The position numbers and the translations under genes were made by a program. From MKUN01 sp964481425 (GTDB lineage: Bacteria; Bacteroidota; Bacteroidia; Chitinophagales; Chitinophagaceae), in assembly GCA_964481425.1 (NCBI GenBank), contig CAYZTM010000007.1, positions 58,649 through 122,648 of the forward strand: 64,000 nucleotides of DNA, written 5' to 3'. Numbering within the stretch: position 1 is the first letter of the stretch; each line of letters begins with the position of its first letter. The notes below the pieces were generated by a model that searched no databases, had not been told where the DNA came from, and was given only the letters and a program-made list of their open reading frames with translations. Shown here one piece after another: positions 24,173 through 32,856 of the stretch.

Positions 24173-25819
24173 ATGCCAAAAGTCCCCTTTTGGGTCTTCA
24201 TAATACTTGCAGTGCTTTATTTCTCAGCCATTCGTATCGATACTATGGATGTTGATGCCTCTCAATATGCAGAGATAAGTCGCGAGATGGCCGTTAGCGG
24301 AGACTACCTGCATATCTACGACAGGGGGATGGATTATCTTGATAAACCCCCGTTCCTGTTTTGGGTAAGTGCTGCCAGCATGCAGGTGTTTGGCGTAAAT
24401 AATTTTGGCTACAAATTCCCTTCTATTCTTTTTGCACTTTGGGCATTATATGCAGTATATCGGTTGACCAAACTTCTTTACGATGAGGAAACGGCAAGGA
24501 TGGCAGCACTTATATTAGGTACCTGCCAGGGCATGTTCCTGATGACCAACGATATACGTTGCGACACTATTCTGATGAGTTGGGTGATAACGGCCATATG
24601 GGCTATAAAGGAATGTGAGCTGCAGCGAAGGTGGCAATATGTGCTGTTAGGTACTCTGTCCCTTGCCTGCGGTATGATGACCAAAGGACCTATTGCTTTA
24701 CTGGTGCCCGTTTTCGCGTTTGGTAGTGATTGGCTGCTGAAAAGAAGCTGGAAGAATATTTTCAATCCCTGGCATTTGGTTGACCTGGTGATTGTCGGCA
24801 TTTTGTTGATACCAATGAGCATTGGCCTGTACCAGCAGTTCGACATGCACCCGGAAAAGACGGTAAATGGGCTACAGCATGTTTCAGGCTTGCGCTTCTT
24901 TTTCTGGACACAGAGCTTTGGTCGTATTACCGGTGAAAGCCCCTGGAGCAATGGCGCCGGTTTCGACTTCCTGTTATCCAACATGTTTTGGTCTTTCCTG
25001 CCCTGGATATTTCTGTTCCTCGTGGCATTGGTACTGAATAGCGTAACATTGGTCAAACAAAAATTTCGTTTGCAGCCACAGCAGGAATGGTTGTCCACCG
25101 GTGGCTTTATACTTACTTACATAGCCCTTGGCTCATCCAGGTATCAGCTGCCCCACTATATCTTTGTAGCTTTCCCGCTTGCAGCCATAATGGTGGCAAA
25201 ACTTCTGCGCGACTTCTTTAGGGGCGAGTATGCTAAACTTTTCAAAGTAGTAAGGCCGATCCAATTAGTGGCGTCCTTCCTGTTGGTGGCCGGTACTGCA
25301 CTTTTTGTACTCTATGTTTTCAGGAACAGCGTATTGTGGACCATAGTGTGGGCCTTGCTCGCTGTTATATGGGCGTATATGATGTTCAGCAAGCAACTTA
25401 AGCACAAAATGTTATGGAGTAGTACGGCAGCTATTATAATAGTCAATGTGCTCCTTACCAACCATTTCTATTATAACCTGCTTCAGTTCCAGTTAGGCTC
25501 CCGTGTGGGGCGGTATGTTAAGGCCCATAATATAGCTCCGGCTAGCATGCTTGCATTTCGGGTCAATGATCCGCTTAACTCATTGCCCTTTTATACCGGT
25601 AGTATGGTGGATATTGATACGACGCTTGATGCGGTAAAAGGCAAAAAATATGTACTGACAACAAATGAGGGTTTGGATGCATTGCGACAAGCAGGCAATA
25701 CGTTCACTATCGAGACACAAATGCAGCGTTTTAAAGTGACCGAACTTACTCCGGAATTCCTGAACCCGCATACGCGGCAGAAGGCTGTTACAGATTATTA
25801 CCTGGCGAAGCTCAATTAG
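24173..25819 (+). CDS. GT-C glycosyltransferase, family 39/ArnT-like
   Basis: This 548-residue integral membrane protein has about 11-12 hydrophobic helices. The N-terminal signature of ArnT/PMT-type enzymes is present: DVDASQYAEISREMAVSGDYL followed by YLDKPPFLFWVSAASM, in the first periplasmic loop that binds the polyprenyl-phosphate sugar donor. Such enzymes move a sugar from undecaprenyl phosphate to lipid A, protein or glycan on the periplasmic face. Acceptor is unknown; no aminoarabinose genes are nearby. The stop overlaps the 3' end of the convergent small membrane protein gene by four bases. Confidence 0.9.
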   Translation: MPKVPFWVFIILAVLYFSAIRIDTMDVDASQYAEISREMAVSGDYLHIYDRGMDYLDKPPFLFWVSAASMQVFGVNNFGYKFPSILFALWALYAVYRLTKLLYDEETARMAALILGTCQGMFLMTNDIRCDTILMSWVITAIWAIKECELQRRWQYVLLGTLSLACGMMTKGPIALLVPVFAFGSDWLLKRSWKNIFNPWHLVDLVIVGILLIPMSIGLYQQFDMHPEKTVNGLQHVSGLRFFFWTQSFGRITGESPWSNGAGFDFLLSNMFWSFLPWIFLFLVALVLNSVTLVKQKFRLQPQQEWLSTGGFILTYIALGSSRYQLPHYIFVAFPLAAIMVAKLLRDFFRGEYAKLFKVVRPIQLVASFLLVAGTALFVLYVFRNSVLWTIVWALLAVIWAYMMFSKQLKHKMLWSSTAAIIIVNVLLTNHFYYNLLQFQLGSRVGRYVKAHNIAPASMLAFRVNDPLNSLPFYTGSMVDIDTTLDAVKGKKYVLTTNEGLDALRQAGNTFTIETQMQRFKVTELTPEFLNPHTRQKAVTDYYLAKLN

Positions 25820-26028
25820 CTGATACGTTCATTGTTTTTTACAACGTCTCTTGTATTGCGCACCAGGCCTATGCCGGCAAAGAAAAAGATAAGCCCGATG
25901 ACGCCATACATGGCCACCGATTTCAGGTTATAGGTGCCTTCACCATGGGTCACGAATTTTACCCCAGCAAGGACCAGCCCTATAGCTCCCAATAAAGTAA
26001 GTATTACGCCTAAAACTCTTTTTTCCAT
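25816..26028 (-). CDS. Small two-helix membrane protein
   Basis: This protein has 70 residues from MEKRVLGVILTLLG; an in-frame ATG at 26043 (MKKQVMEKR) would add five. Two membrane helices (about residues 4-22 and 34-52) flank a short loop, and the tail is charged (RNTRDVVKNNERIS). No function is recognised. It is isolated: its 3' end overlaps the convergent glycosyltransferase gene by four bases and its start faces a divergent protease gene. Small paired-helix proteins of this kind are common and poorly characterised in the phylum. Confidence 0.7.
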   Translation of the reverse strand: MEKRVLGVILTLLGAIGLVLAGVKFVTHGEGTYNLKSVAMYGVIGLIFFFAGIGLVRNTRDVVKNNERIS

Positions 26029-26135
26029 GACTTGCTTTTTCATAGATATATAAATAGCATGCCGCGGAAGGCTTTTAAACAATATTGGTTTATCTGTAGC
26101 CGTTTTATCAGTATTTTAGCGGTTTAATTTTTGTA

Positions 26136-27047
26136 ATGAGGAAAACGATATCATACTGCATTATATCCCTGTGCCTGCTTGTCACAGCAGCAAATTCCCT
26201 GCATGCACAGGTAATGAAATTTGACTATTACGAAGGTCTTATCTTCCTGAGGGTTACGGTTAACGATAAGGATAGCCTGCTTTTCCTTATGGATACAGGT
26301 GCTAATGTCTCAGCGATTGATAAGGCTGTGGCTGATAAATTAATGCTCCAGTCGATAGCGAAGGATTCCGTAGAAGGCACTGCCGGTAAAATGATGGCGG
26401 ATAAAGTTAAACTAAACAGGCTCGGTGTTGGCAAGTCTTTCATTAACGATCTCACCATCACCATGCAGGATATGGGTCATATGATCGTTCCGCATAATGA
26501 GCAGCTGGCCGGGATACTGGGCATGGACTTCCTGAAACACTACACGGTGGCTATAGACTTTCTAAAGCACGAGATCAATTTCCTCAAAGTGAAAATGAAC
26601 AAAAGCACCGACCTGCCGCTTTTATTCTTTAAAATGGATAATGACATTCCCCGTACTTCCGTGACCATAAATGGTATTGTGCATACCGACCTCAGGTATG
26701 ATAGCGGTGCAAGCCTGCTGCCAACAAACTCTGTGTACATCAACATAACAGAAGATGTGTTCAAAAAGCTGAAAGCGGCCGATACCAGCCTGAAACCACA
26801 TGAATACCTTCAGGCAACCGGCATAGGCGGTTCTATGAAGCTACCGGTAGTACATGCCATATCGGTTAAAAATGATAATGGGACCATTGATGCTACCGAT
26901 ATTGAATTGGTTGTGCAGCCTAAACAGGGCTATTTTGCAAGTAAGGATGCCGTAGGCTTTTTCAGCAATAACCTTTTGGAAAAATTCAAGCGCGTAGCTA
27001 TCGATTTTGGCTCTGGTTTTATGGTCCTGGGCCCCGGTAAACTTTAA
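26136..27047 (+). CDS. Secreted retropepsin-like aspartic protease, two active-site motifs
   Basis: This 303-residue protein has a signal peptide (MRKTISYCIISLCLL to HAQ). Two retropepsin-type motifs are present in one chain: FLMDTGANVSAID (D53) followed by GMDFL, and RYDSGASLLP (D189). Both the D-T/S-G-A triads and the downstream hydrophobic-hydrophobic-G element are visible, so one polypeptide could form a pepsin-like two-lobed site without dimerising. It is probably periplasmic or outer-membrane associated. Substrate is unknown. It converges on the AAA gene with two bases between the stops. Confidence 0.88.
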   Translation: MRKTISYCIISLCLLVTAANSLHAQVMKFDYYEGLIFLRVTVNDKDSLLFLMDTGANVSAIDKAVADKLMLQSIAKDSVEGTAGKMMADKVKLNRLGVGKSFINDLTITMQDMGHMIVPHNEQLAGILGMDFLKHYTVAIDFLKHEINFLKVKMNKSTDLPLLFFKMDNDIPRTSVTINGIVHTDLRYDSGASLLPTNSVYINITEDVFKKLKAADTSLKPHEYLQATGIGGSMKLPVVHAISVKNDNGTIDATDIELVVQPKQGYFASKDAVGFFSNNLLEKFKRVAIDFGSGFMVLGPGKL

Positions 27048-27049
27048 GC

Positions 27050-28564
27050 TTAGATGTCTTCGTCCTCTTCCGCGTTGAAATTCATGTTCAGCATACTGCC
27101 CAATATATCACCGAAAGAATAGCCACCTGCTTCCACGCCTTTCTTGCTGATGAGTGAGAATTCTGATAGCCCATGCAATAAGAATTCCATCAGCAATGAG
27201 GCCTGCACTTCGTCTGCATTGGGGTAAAATTGTTTTACTGCGCCATACAAGCCATCTACCTGGTACAGGGCCTGCATGTAGGTGCTATCGTCGGCATCCT
27301 GTAGCAGTACAAGATCATTGCCTTTACCAAACCAGTCAATGATCGGCTGGTAGGGATTATGCTGATTTTTGCGATTCTGTGCCTCACGTCCTGTGCGTTT
27401 GAACGATTGCGGATCGGGGAAGTACTGTGCGAATAGCGCACGTACAGCCTGTCCTATCAGCCGGTACGATACATTGGCAGCCCCTTCCTGTTCCCCTTCA
27501 TATACCAGTTCTATTTTCCCCGTTATCGCGGGTACAACGCCTATCATATCTGCTATGCGCACCATGGTGTGTTTGTTGCCATGTCGCAGGGCTCTGCGTT
27601 CGGCAGTACTTACCAGGTTCTCATAGGCTGTAATGGTCAGCCTCGCCGACACACCGCTTTTTTGGTCCACATATTCGCTCTTGCGGGCTTCCATTGCTAT
27701 TTCTTCAACAAGCAGTTTACAGATGTCGGGTACCGTAACAAGTGCTTGCTGCTCCGGTAACACATCGGCTTCCTGTTCGGTAATTGCCTGGGAGATAGCT
27801 ACAGATTTCGGGTAGTGCGTAATGATCTGGCTTTCTATCCTGTCTTTGAGCGGAGTGACAATGCTGCCGCGATTGGTATAGTCTTCCGGGTTAGCGGTGA
27901 ACACGAACATAATATCCAGCGGCATTCTCAGCTTAAAGCCACGTATCTGTATGTCACCTTCCTGTAGTATGTTGAACAACGATACCTGTATCCTTGCCTG
28001 CAGGTCGGGTAGTTCGTTGATGACGAAGATACCCCTGTGTGAGCGTGGTATGATACCATAATGTATGACGCGCTCATCGGCAAAGCTCAGGCGCATATTG
28101 GCTGCTTTTATAGGGTCCACATCGCCTATCAGGTCTGCAACCGACACGTCGGGAGTGGCCAGCTTTTCACCATAACGTTCACTGCGGTGCAGCCATGTTA
28201 TCGGCGTATCGTCTCCTTTTTCGGCTATCAGTTCTCTCGCGTATAGCGATATGGGTTTGAATGGATCGTCGTTTATATCACTTCCTGCTACTATAGGTAT
28301 CCATTCATCCAGCAGGTTCACCATATCGCGTGCCATCCTCGTTTTTGCCTGCCCCCGCAGGCCCAGGAACAGTATATTGTGCCTTGATAAAAGAGCCCGT
28401 TCTACATCCGGTATTACCGTGTCTTCATAACCTATTATGCCGGTAAATGGGTTGTATTTATCTTTTATCGAGCGTATAAGGTTAGTTCTCAGTTCTTCTT
28501 TTACTGTCTTGGGCTGATACCCGCTTTGTCTCAATTCTCCTAAAGTCTTTATAGTTGTTTGCAT
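27050..28564 (-). CDS. ChlI/MoxR-like AAA+ ATPase
   Basis: This 504-residue AAA+ protein resembles the magnesium-chelatase I/sigma-54-interaction-like group of Bacteroidota. The Walker A region is unusual (LGLRGQAKTRMA, G-x-x-G-x-x-K-T), Walker B is GIFVINELPD, and sensor 1 is MFVFTANPEDYTNRG. The C-terminal part (about 300-504) is helical and ends in acidic residues (NAEEDEDI). ChlI/MoxR proteins usually work with a VWA-domain partner as metal chelatases or protein-remodelling machines. No VWA gene is adjacent, so its partner must lie elsewhere or be absent. Confidence 0.85.
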   Translation of the reverse strand: MQTTIKTLGELRQSGYQPKTVKEELRTNLIRSIKDKYNPFTGIIGYEDTVIPDVERALLSRHNILFLGLRGQAKTRMARDMVNLLDEWIPIVAGSDINDDPFKPISLYARELIAEKGDDTPITWLHRSERYGEKLATPDVSVADLIGDVDPIKAANMRLSFADERVIHYGIIPRSHRGIFVINELPDLQARIQVSLFNILQEGDIQIRGFKLRMPLDIMFVFTANPEDYTNRGSIVTPLKDRIESQIITHYPKSVAISQAITEQEADVLPEQQALVTVPDICKLLVEEIAMEARKSEYVDQKSGVSARLTITAYENLVSTAERRALRHGNKHTMVRIADMIGVVPAITGKIELVYEGEQEGAANVSYRLIGQAVRALFAQYFPDPQSFKRTGREAQNRKNQHNPYQPIIDWFGKGNDLVLLQDADDSTYMQALYQVDGLYGAVKQFYPNADEVQASLLMEFLLHGLSEFSLISKKGVEAGGYSFGDILGSMLNMNFNAEEDEDI

Positions 28565-28655
28565 ACTTGTTTCTGGTTAACAATATAAAGGTAAGTGATG
28601 CATCCTTTCTTTCGGAAATTCATAAACGATCAGAAGATAAGTTTTGCTGATATAC

Positions 28656-30095
28656 CTATCTTTTTTTCAGTAACACATATTTATCATCATACATAGTATC
28701 AATTTTATAAATTGAGGGCATAAGCGGCATTTGTGCTTTTAAAATATAGTAATAGTCAAAACTTGTATCTGCCCGGGGCCCCGATTTATCATGCTCTATT
28801 TCGTAAAATTTACCCATATAGCGGGTTTCTGCATAATACTGGAGTGAGGGCGCAAATATCCAAAAAGGATACAGCCGCACAGGACGGCCCAGCGCCCCGG
28901 ATTCGTATACCACTCTTTTCATCATATCACTATCAAACCGGTCGTAGGTCCACGACCACGTCGTGTTCATATTCAGGTGAACACAAAAATTTACCAGCGA
29001 AACCAAACTGATGATAACCGGCAGGATATACCTGCTGATACTTTTGCTGCCTTGGTGTTCTGTGAGTAAGGATAGAAAGAATAAAGGCAGGAAAAGGAGT
29101 GCAGTTCTTGAGATCAGGAATTTGGTACCTAATATATAGTGTTGAAGTATCGTAGCTATAACAGGTATGATTATTAGCAGGGAAAGGCATAAGGTTATTT
29201 GTTGTTGCCGGTTTACAGGCTTGTTTAAATATAGTTTGATACTACGGTATGTGATCCATAACAGGGCTATGGCCACTGTATAGCTGAATAATAACACAAA
29301 AGTGCTATTAGTATCTGTGATAAAAAAGCTGTCTGCAACTAATGTACGTATGGTATCGCTAATAAAGCCATTATCGCCGCCATAATAAAGCTGGTGATCG
29401 GCCTTGAGCTTAAAGATGGGGTAAGCGATTAGTGTAGCAAGTACAATACCTGATAATATTAGTATACGCACTTCTTTTTTACTTAGTCCTTTATAAGAAT
29501 TGTCTAAAAAAGATGCATTCAGGGGAATAGTGATCAGTAAGGCGAGGTAAAAATTAAGTGAGGCAAAATTGCTGTATACAGATGCGATTGCAAATGCCAG
29601 GCTATATTTTAATTGATTGCCGGACCTTGAAACGAGGTACACAATAAAGAAAGAAATGCTGCCCATCATAAAACTAATGGATAAGCCATAACCCCTGCAT
29701 AAGCCCCAAAAATCGAACAGGAAGGGATTTAAATTAAGTATCAAAAAGCCCAAAAAGATGATAAAGCGGTCTTTAAAAATTTTGGATAAAACGAGGTAAC
29801 CAAAAAACATATAGAGCAGCTGGGCCAATATATTGTCAAGTCTTAAAAACAGGGGTATGTCTTTAAATATTGCTACACTGCATTTGGCCAGCAGGGTATT
29901 TAACACATGGTTATTGGCACTCACTTTCTCGAAGCTGATAATATCCAGGAACGAGGAGTTCATGTAGTCCTTGTGCGTAAGACCTTCATCATGCGTTATA
30001 GGTACCCGCAATACGCGAATGATATTTAATATCATAAGCAATACTGCGGAAGTGAGTACAAGCGGGCTAATACTATGCTTGCCTGTTTTTTTCAT
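28656..30095 (-). CDS. Multi-pass membrane protein, GT-C glycosyltransferase-like
   Basis: This protein has 479 residues from ATG 30095, or three more from 30104. It has about ten membrane helices and an early loop, PITHDEGLTHKDYMNSSFLD, containing the D-E pair typical of the first periplasmic loop in GT-C glycosyltransferases. A C-terminal soluble part (about 390-479) contains SFDYYYILKAQMP. The sequence is AT-rich relative to neighbours. The overall plan fits a dolichyl-phosphate-mannose-type transferase, but no subfamily is recognised, so the enzymatic call is inference. It follows the secreted unknown protein by 21 bases on the same strand. Confidence 0.7.
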   Translation of the reverse strand: MKKTGKHSISPLVLTSAVLLMILNIIRVLRVPITHDEGLTHKDYMNSSFLDIISFEKVSANNHVLNTLLAKCSVAIFKDIPLFLRLDNILAQLLYMFFGYLVLSKIFKDRFIIFLGFLILNLNPFLFDFWGLCRGYGLSISFMMGSISFFIVYLVSRSGNQLKYSLAFAIASVYSNFASLNFYLALLITIPLNASFLDNSYKGLSKKEVRILILSGIVLATLIAYPIFKLKADHQLYYGGDNGFISDTIRTLVADSFFITDTNSTFVLLFSYTVAIALLWITYRSIKLYLNKPVNRQQQITLCLSLLIIIPVIATILQHYILGTKFLISRTALLFLPLFFLSLLTEHQGSKSISRYILPVIISLVSLVNFCVHLNMNTTWSWTYDRFDSDMMKRVVYESGALGRPVRLYPFWIFAPSLQYYAETRYMGKFYEIEHDKSGPRADTSFDYYYILKAQMPLMPSIYKIDTMYDDKYVLLKKR

Positions 30096-30116
30096 TGCAT
30101 GCATAATAAACTACAA

Positions 30117-31247
30117 TTAATCTCTTTTTTGCTGGAAGTATAACCGGTCCAGCGTTTCATCCAGGAAGTGTATCCTTTTTCGCCCTCCCAGTTTTTCTTT
30201 CAGGCGCACTTCATATTCCGTTTTGTCTCTCGCTGATAGCCAGGTGCCTTTATATACTTTGTCATCCAGTGTCAGCTCCATATTGCTTATGTCCGGCTCT
30301 TCGAGGAACGACCATTTACCATCCGGCGTTCTCGATACAATAAGCTTTATATAATCGTCCTCATCGCCAAATTTCAATATCGCTGCATACGAGCATACGG
30401 GTTCTTTACAGTGCCCCTTCAGGTATTGTATGTACAATACTACAGGTATTTCGTTGTCAAAGAGGCCGGTATATAATTTCCGGTCCACTATCTCCCTGTG
30501 CCGTACCACCGCCGATGAGTCGAACAGCAATGCCCTTCTTGCTTGTATGATGCTGTCTGTTACCCGTCTGAAACTGTCCAGGTCTACACCTTGCTCTACC
30601 ATAGCCCTGAGCCACCGTTCCTCCTCCCTCATTTTGGCAATGTATTCGTCTTCAGTGCTGGCCCTTTGCAGGTCCACCAGGTGCCCTCCGTACCACATCC
30701 CTTTTATTACCTGTATATCCTTAACGGCCACACCAAAGGTTTCCCTCGTCAGCATATCCTTGAAGAAAATATAACCTTCCAGGCGCAGGGGGGCTATTTT
30801 GTCATAACCTATTTTGCCCCGCGTCAATAGCATTTTTTTCAACTCATAGCGTACCAATACAATATGCTCCCAGTGCACCTCAGAGTCTTCGCCCTTTATC
30901 ATGATGGACTTGAACTCCTGCATTATCCTCGGGTTAAAGTTGGGATCATAGTTTTTAATGAACCCTGCGTTGCGTACCAGATGGCCCACTTCATTCATCG
31001 CCATGGCATTGGTGTCCCTGAACTGCATAATGGTTTTCCACAACGTGTCGAACGAAGGGAAAAGGGTGCTGTATGTAGTACTGTCTTGATACTGTAGCAC
31101 ATACACCAATTTGTTTATGAGTTCTTTTTCAGTTTTGGCAGGGCCGGGCTCTATAGTGGGTTCTTTCTCTTTTTTATGCCTCCGCGCCTCCACACTGTTA
31201 CTGCACAGCAGGCCAAAGCAGCATAAACAAATAAAGAAATACCTCAT
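30117..31247 (-). CDS. Secreted protein of unknown function
   Basis: This 376-residue protein has a signal peptide (MRYFFICLCCFGLLCSNSVEA) followed by a basic RRHKKEKEP linker. The body is charged and alpha/beta-like with no domain I recognise; features include a repeated amphipathic stretch EEERWLRAMVEQGVDLDSFRR and a C-terminal basic patch LKEKLGGRKRIHFLDE. ATG 31247 was chosen because the in-frame ATG at 31328 adds a non-signal extension across the terminator at 31303-31332. Likely periplasmic. It is probably co-transcribed with the membrane protein gene downstream. Confidence 0.75.
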   Translation of the reverse strand: MRYFFICLCCFGLLCSNSVEARRHKKEKEPTIEPGPAKTEKELINKLVYVLQYQDSTTYSTLFPSFDTLWKTIMQFRDTNAMAMNEVGHLVRNAGFIKNYDPNFNPRIMQEFKSIMIKGEDSEVHWEHIVLVRYELKKMLLTRGKIGYDKIAPLRLEGYIFFKDMLTRETFGVAVKDIQVIKGMWYGGHLVDLQRASTEDEYIAKMREEERWLRAMVEQGVDLDSFRRVTDSIIQARRALLFDSSAVVRHREIVDRKLYTGLFDNEIPVVLYIQYLKGHCKEPVCSYAAILKFGDEDDYIKLIVSRTPDGKWSFLEEPDISNMELTLDDKVYKGTWLSARDKTEYEVRLKEKLGGRKRIHFLDETLDRLYFQQKRD

Positions 31248-31302
31248 TATCAGATTGTTTGGGAAAATAAATTTACTAAAGCTTTCAGGAAATACCAGCA
31301 AT

Positions 31303-31332
31303 AATAATGCCCCGTTGATACGGGGCATTATT
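31303..31332 (-). terminator. Terminator after the ArsC-like gene
   Basis: AATAATGCCCCG (31303-31314), loop TTGATA, and CGGGGCATTATT (31321-31332) pair perfectly over 12 bp. It sits directly after the ArsC-like stop and before the start of the secreted protein gene. Confidence 0.8.
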
Positions 31333-31334
31333 AT

Positions 31335-31682
31335 TTATAAAATAGTTAGGATCTTCTCCGGTGGCCGGGCAATTATTGCATGGTCATCTTTTACCGCTAT
31401 TGGTCGCTGCATCAGCTCGGGATGAGCAATGAGTAGCTCCACCCACTCAATATCACTTATTCTGCGGCCCTCATACTCGTTTTTATAAAGGGCCTCGTTG
31501 GTGCGCACAAGTTCATGAGCCTTCATTTGTAGTTTATCCAGGATTGTGCTCAGCTCTTCCCTGGTCAGTGGCTCAGTCATATACCAGCGTACACTGTGCG
31601 GTACATTTTGCTCCTGCAGCAGTTCAAGTGCTCCCTTGCATTTGCTGCATTGCCCGTTGTGGTATATAACAATATCGGTCAA
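31335..31682 (-). CDS. ArsC/Spx-family thioredoxin-fold protein (TTG start)
   Basis: This 115-residue protein is of the glutaredoxin-coupled arsenate reductase family. The N-terminal strand and active-site loop read IVIYHNGQCSKCKGALELL with the nucleophile C12; a second cysteine, C15, makes a CxxC that classical ArsC lacks. The conserved arginine is R93 in MQRPIAV. Because of the CxxC and absence of other ars genes, arsenate reduction is uncertain; a general thiol role is possible. The start codon is TTG, one base after the scoB stop, which supports translation from the scoAB transcript. Confidence 0.82.
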   Translation of the reverse strand: MTDIVIYHNGQCSKCKGALELLQEQNVPHSVRWYMTEPLTREELSTILDKLQMKAHELVRTNEALYKNEYEGRRISDIEWVELLIAHPELMQRPIAVKDDHAIIARPPEKILTIL

Positions 31683-31683
31683 G

Positions 31684-32340
31684 CTATACCGCCATTTCTT
31701 TCACATCATCCGCCATCTTCAGCCTGCCTGCTGTTTTAGCTTTTATTTCGTCAAGGCTTACACCGGGTGCATATTCTATGCACACAAAGCCATCATCGGT
31801 TATATCGAATACACCAAGATCGGTCACCACCTTTTTAATGCAGTTCACGCCTGTCAGGGGTAGTGTGCATTTGGGTAGTAGTTTACTCTCACCCTTGGGG
31901 TTGGTATGCTGCATAGCAACGATAATGTTCTTGGCTGCTGCAACAAGGTCCATAGCACCGCCCATGCCCTTTACCATTTTGCCCGGTATCTTCCAGTTGG
32001 CAATGTCGCCATTATCCGCCACTTCCATAGCTCCCAGCACGGTCAGGTCCACCTTCCCCGCGCGTATCATGCCGAAGCTCATCGCGCTGTCGAATATCGC
32101 AGACCCCGGCAGTGTAGTTACAGTCTGTTTGCCCGCATTGATCAGGTCCGGGTCTTCTTCACCTTCATATGGGAATGGGCCCATGCCCAGCAATCCGTTC
32201 TCGCTTTGCAGCACAACGTTCACACCCTCAGGTATGTAATTGGCTACCAGTGTAGGTATTCCGATGCCCAGGTTCACATAGTAACCATCTAGCAATTCCT
32301 TAGCAATGCGCTGAGCTATTTGTTCTTTATTAAGTGCCAT
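31684..32340 (-). CDS. scoB: 3-oxoacid CoA-transferase subunit B
   Basis: This 218-residue beta subunit of succinyl-CoA:3-ketoacid CoA-transferase moves CoA between succinyl-CoA and acetoacetate. The catalytic glutamate is E47 in QSENGLLGMGP, the family ExG(x)LG motif. Other landmarks are YYVNLGIGIPTLVANY and GGAMDLVAAAKNIIV. ATG 32340 starts a normal family N-terminus; the ATG at 32379 would read into the flanking repeat. Its partner scoA lies upstream on the same strand but 516 bases away, separated by an inserted element; normally the two genes are adjacent. Confidence 0.96.
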   Translation of the reverse strand: MALNKEQIAQRIAKELLDGYYVNLGIGIPTLVANYIPEGVNVVLQSENGLLGMGPFPYEGEEDPDLINAGKQTVTTLPGSAIFDSAMSFGMIRAGKVDLTVLGAMEVADNGDIANWKIPGKMVKGMGGAMDLVAAAKNIIVAMQHTNPKGESKLLPKCTLPLTGVNCIKKVVTDLGVFDITDDGFVCIEYAPGVSLDEIKAKTAGRLKMADDVKEMAV

Positions 32341-32352
32341 AATTTTAAAAAA

Positions 32353-32848
32353 ATGCGACAATGTGATGGAATGCGGCAATGTGCACCAATCGTTGTCCTG
32401 TTTATTATATCCGTGATTCTTTTTTACCTGATGATATTATTATTGCGTTCAACAAGCGCATAATTTCATTTAATTTTTCTTGTATTGCGCTGTCCAATGT
32501 ATGCCCTTCGGATTCATTGCACAAATACAGCCAATACCAGTTTCATGGGCTTCCTTATCAGCTATTTTTAATTTATGCAGAAAATCGGCTTTGCTTTCTG
32601 CACTTTGAGCTTCCATTACATTCGCGCCCATTGAAGTTCCGCATTTCAATAGCTGTTTTGCAATAACGTATTTCTTGTTGCTTTCCAGAACTTCTGCTTG
32701 TCTAATGATCATTAGTGCAAACTCAATGCAATGTTTTACTAATGGATTATTTGAAAAATCTGTTCGCATTCATTTACATTTTCCAATATTTAGTTTTATC
32801 TACTGCCATCCGGCAACTCAGATATCACATTCCACCACATTGTCGCAT
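32353..32848 (-). mobile_element. 496-bp inverted-repeat element between scoA and scoB
   Basis: The ends are ATGCGACAATGTGATGGAATG (32353-32373) and, in inverse orientation, the same sequence with one mismatch (32828-32848), a 20/21 match. Both ends extend into further AATGYGRC-like units of about 8 bp. The core carries a broken four-helix-bundle gene of the S23/IVP type, the protein family encoded by intervening sequences of bacterial 23S rRNA. The element sits exactly between two subunits of one enzyme, which is best explained by insertion. No transposase is encoded, so movement would need a factor in trans. Confidence 0.7.
32405..32769 (-). pseudogene. Four-helix-bundle (S23/IVP-type) protein, frameshifted
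   Basis: The intact frame would encode about 121 residues, the normal size for this family. The first part (MRTDFSNNPLVKHCIEFALMI to KIADKEAHET) matches well: VIAKQLLKCGTSMGANVMEAQSAESKADFLHKL is diagnostic. After HET the frame shifts near 32537-32541 and the open frame ends at 32470. In the neighbouring frame the family C-terminus resumes (YWLYLCNESEGHTLDSAI, then EKLNEIMRLLNAIIISS) to a stop at 32405. One missing base restores it. Function of the family is unknown; it forms pentameric helical bundles. Confidence 0.85.
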
Positions 32849-32856
32849 TCCCCACA

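Noticed and set aside
31335..31682. Arsenic resistance operon
   Set aside because: Only one ArsC-like gene with an atypical CxxC; no arsB, arsR or arsA.
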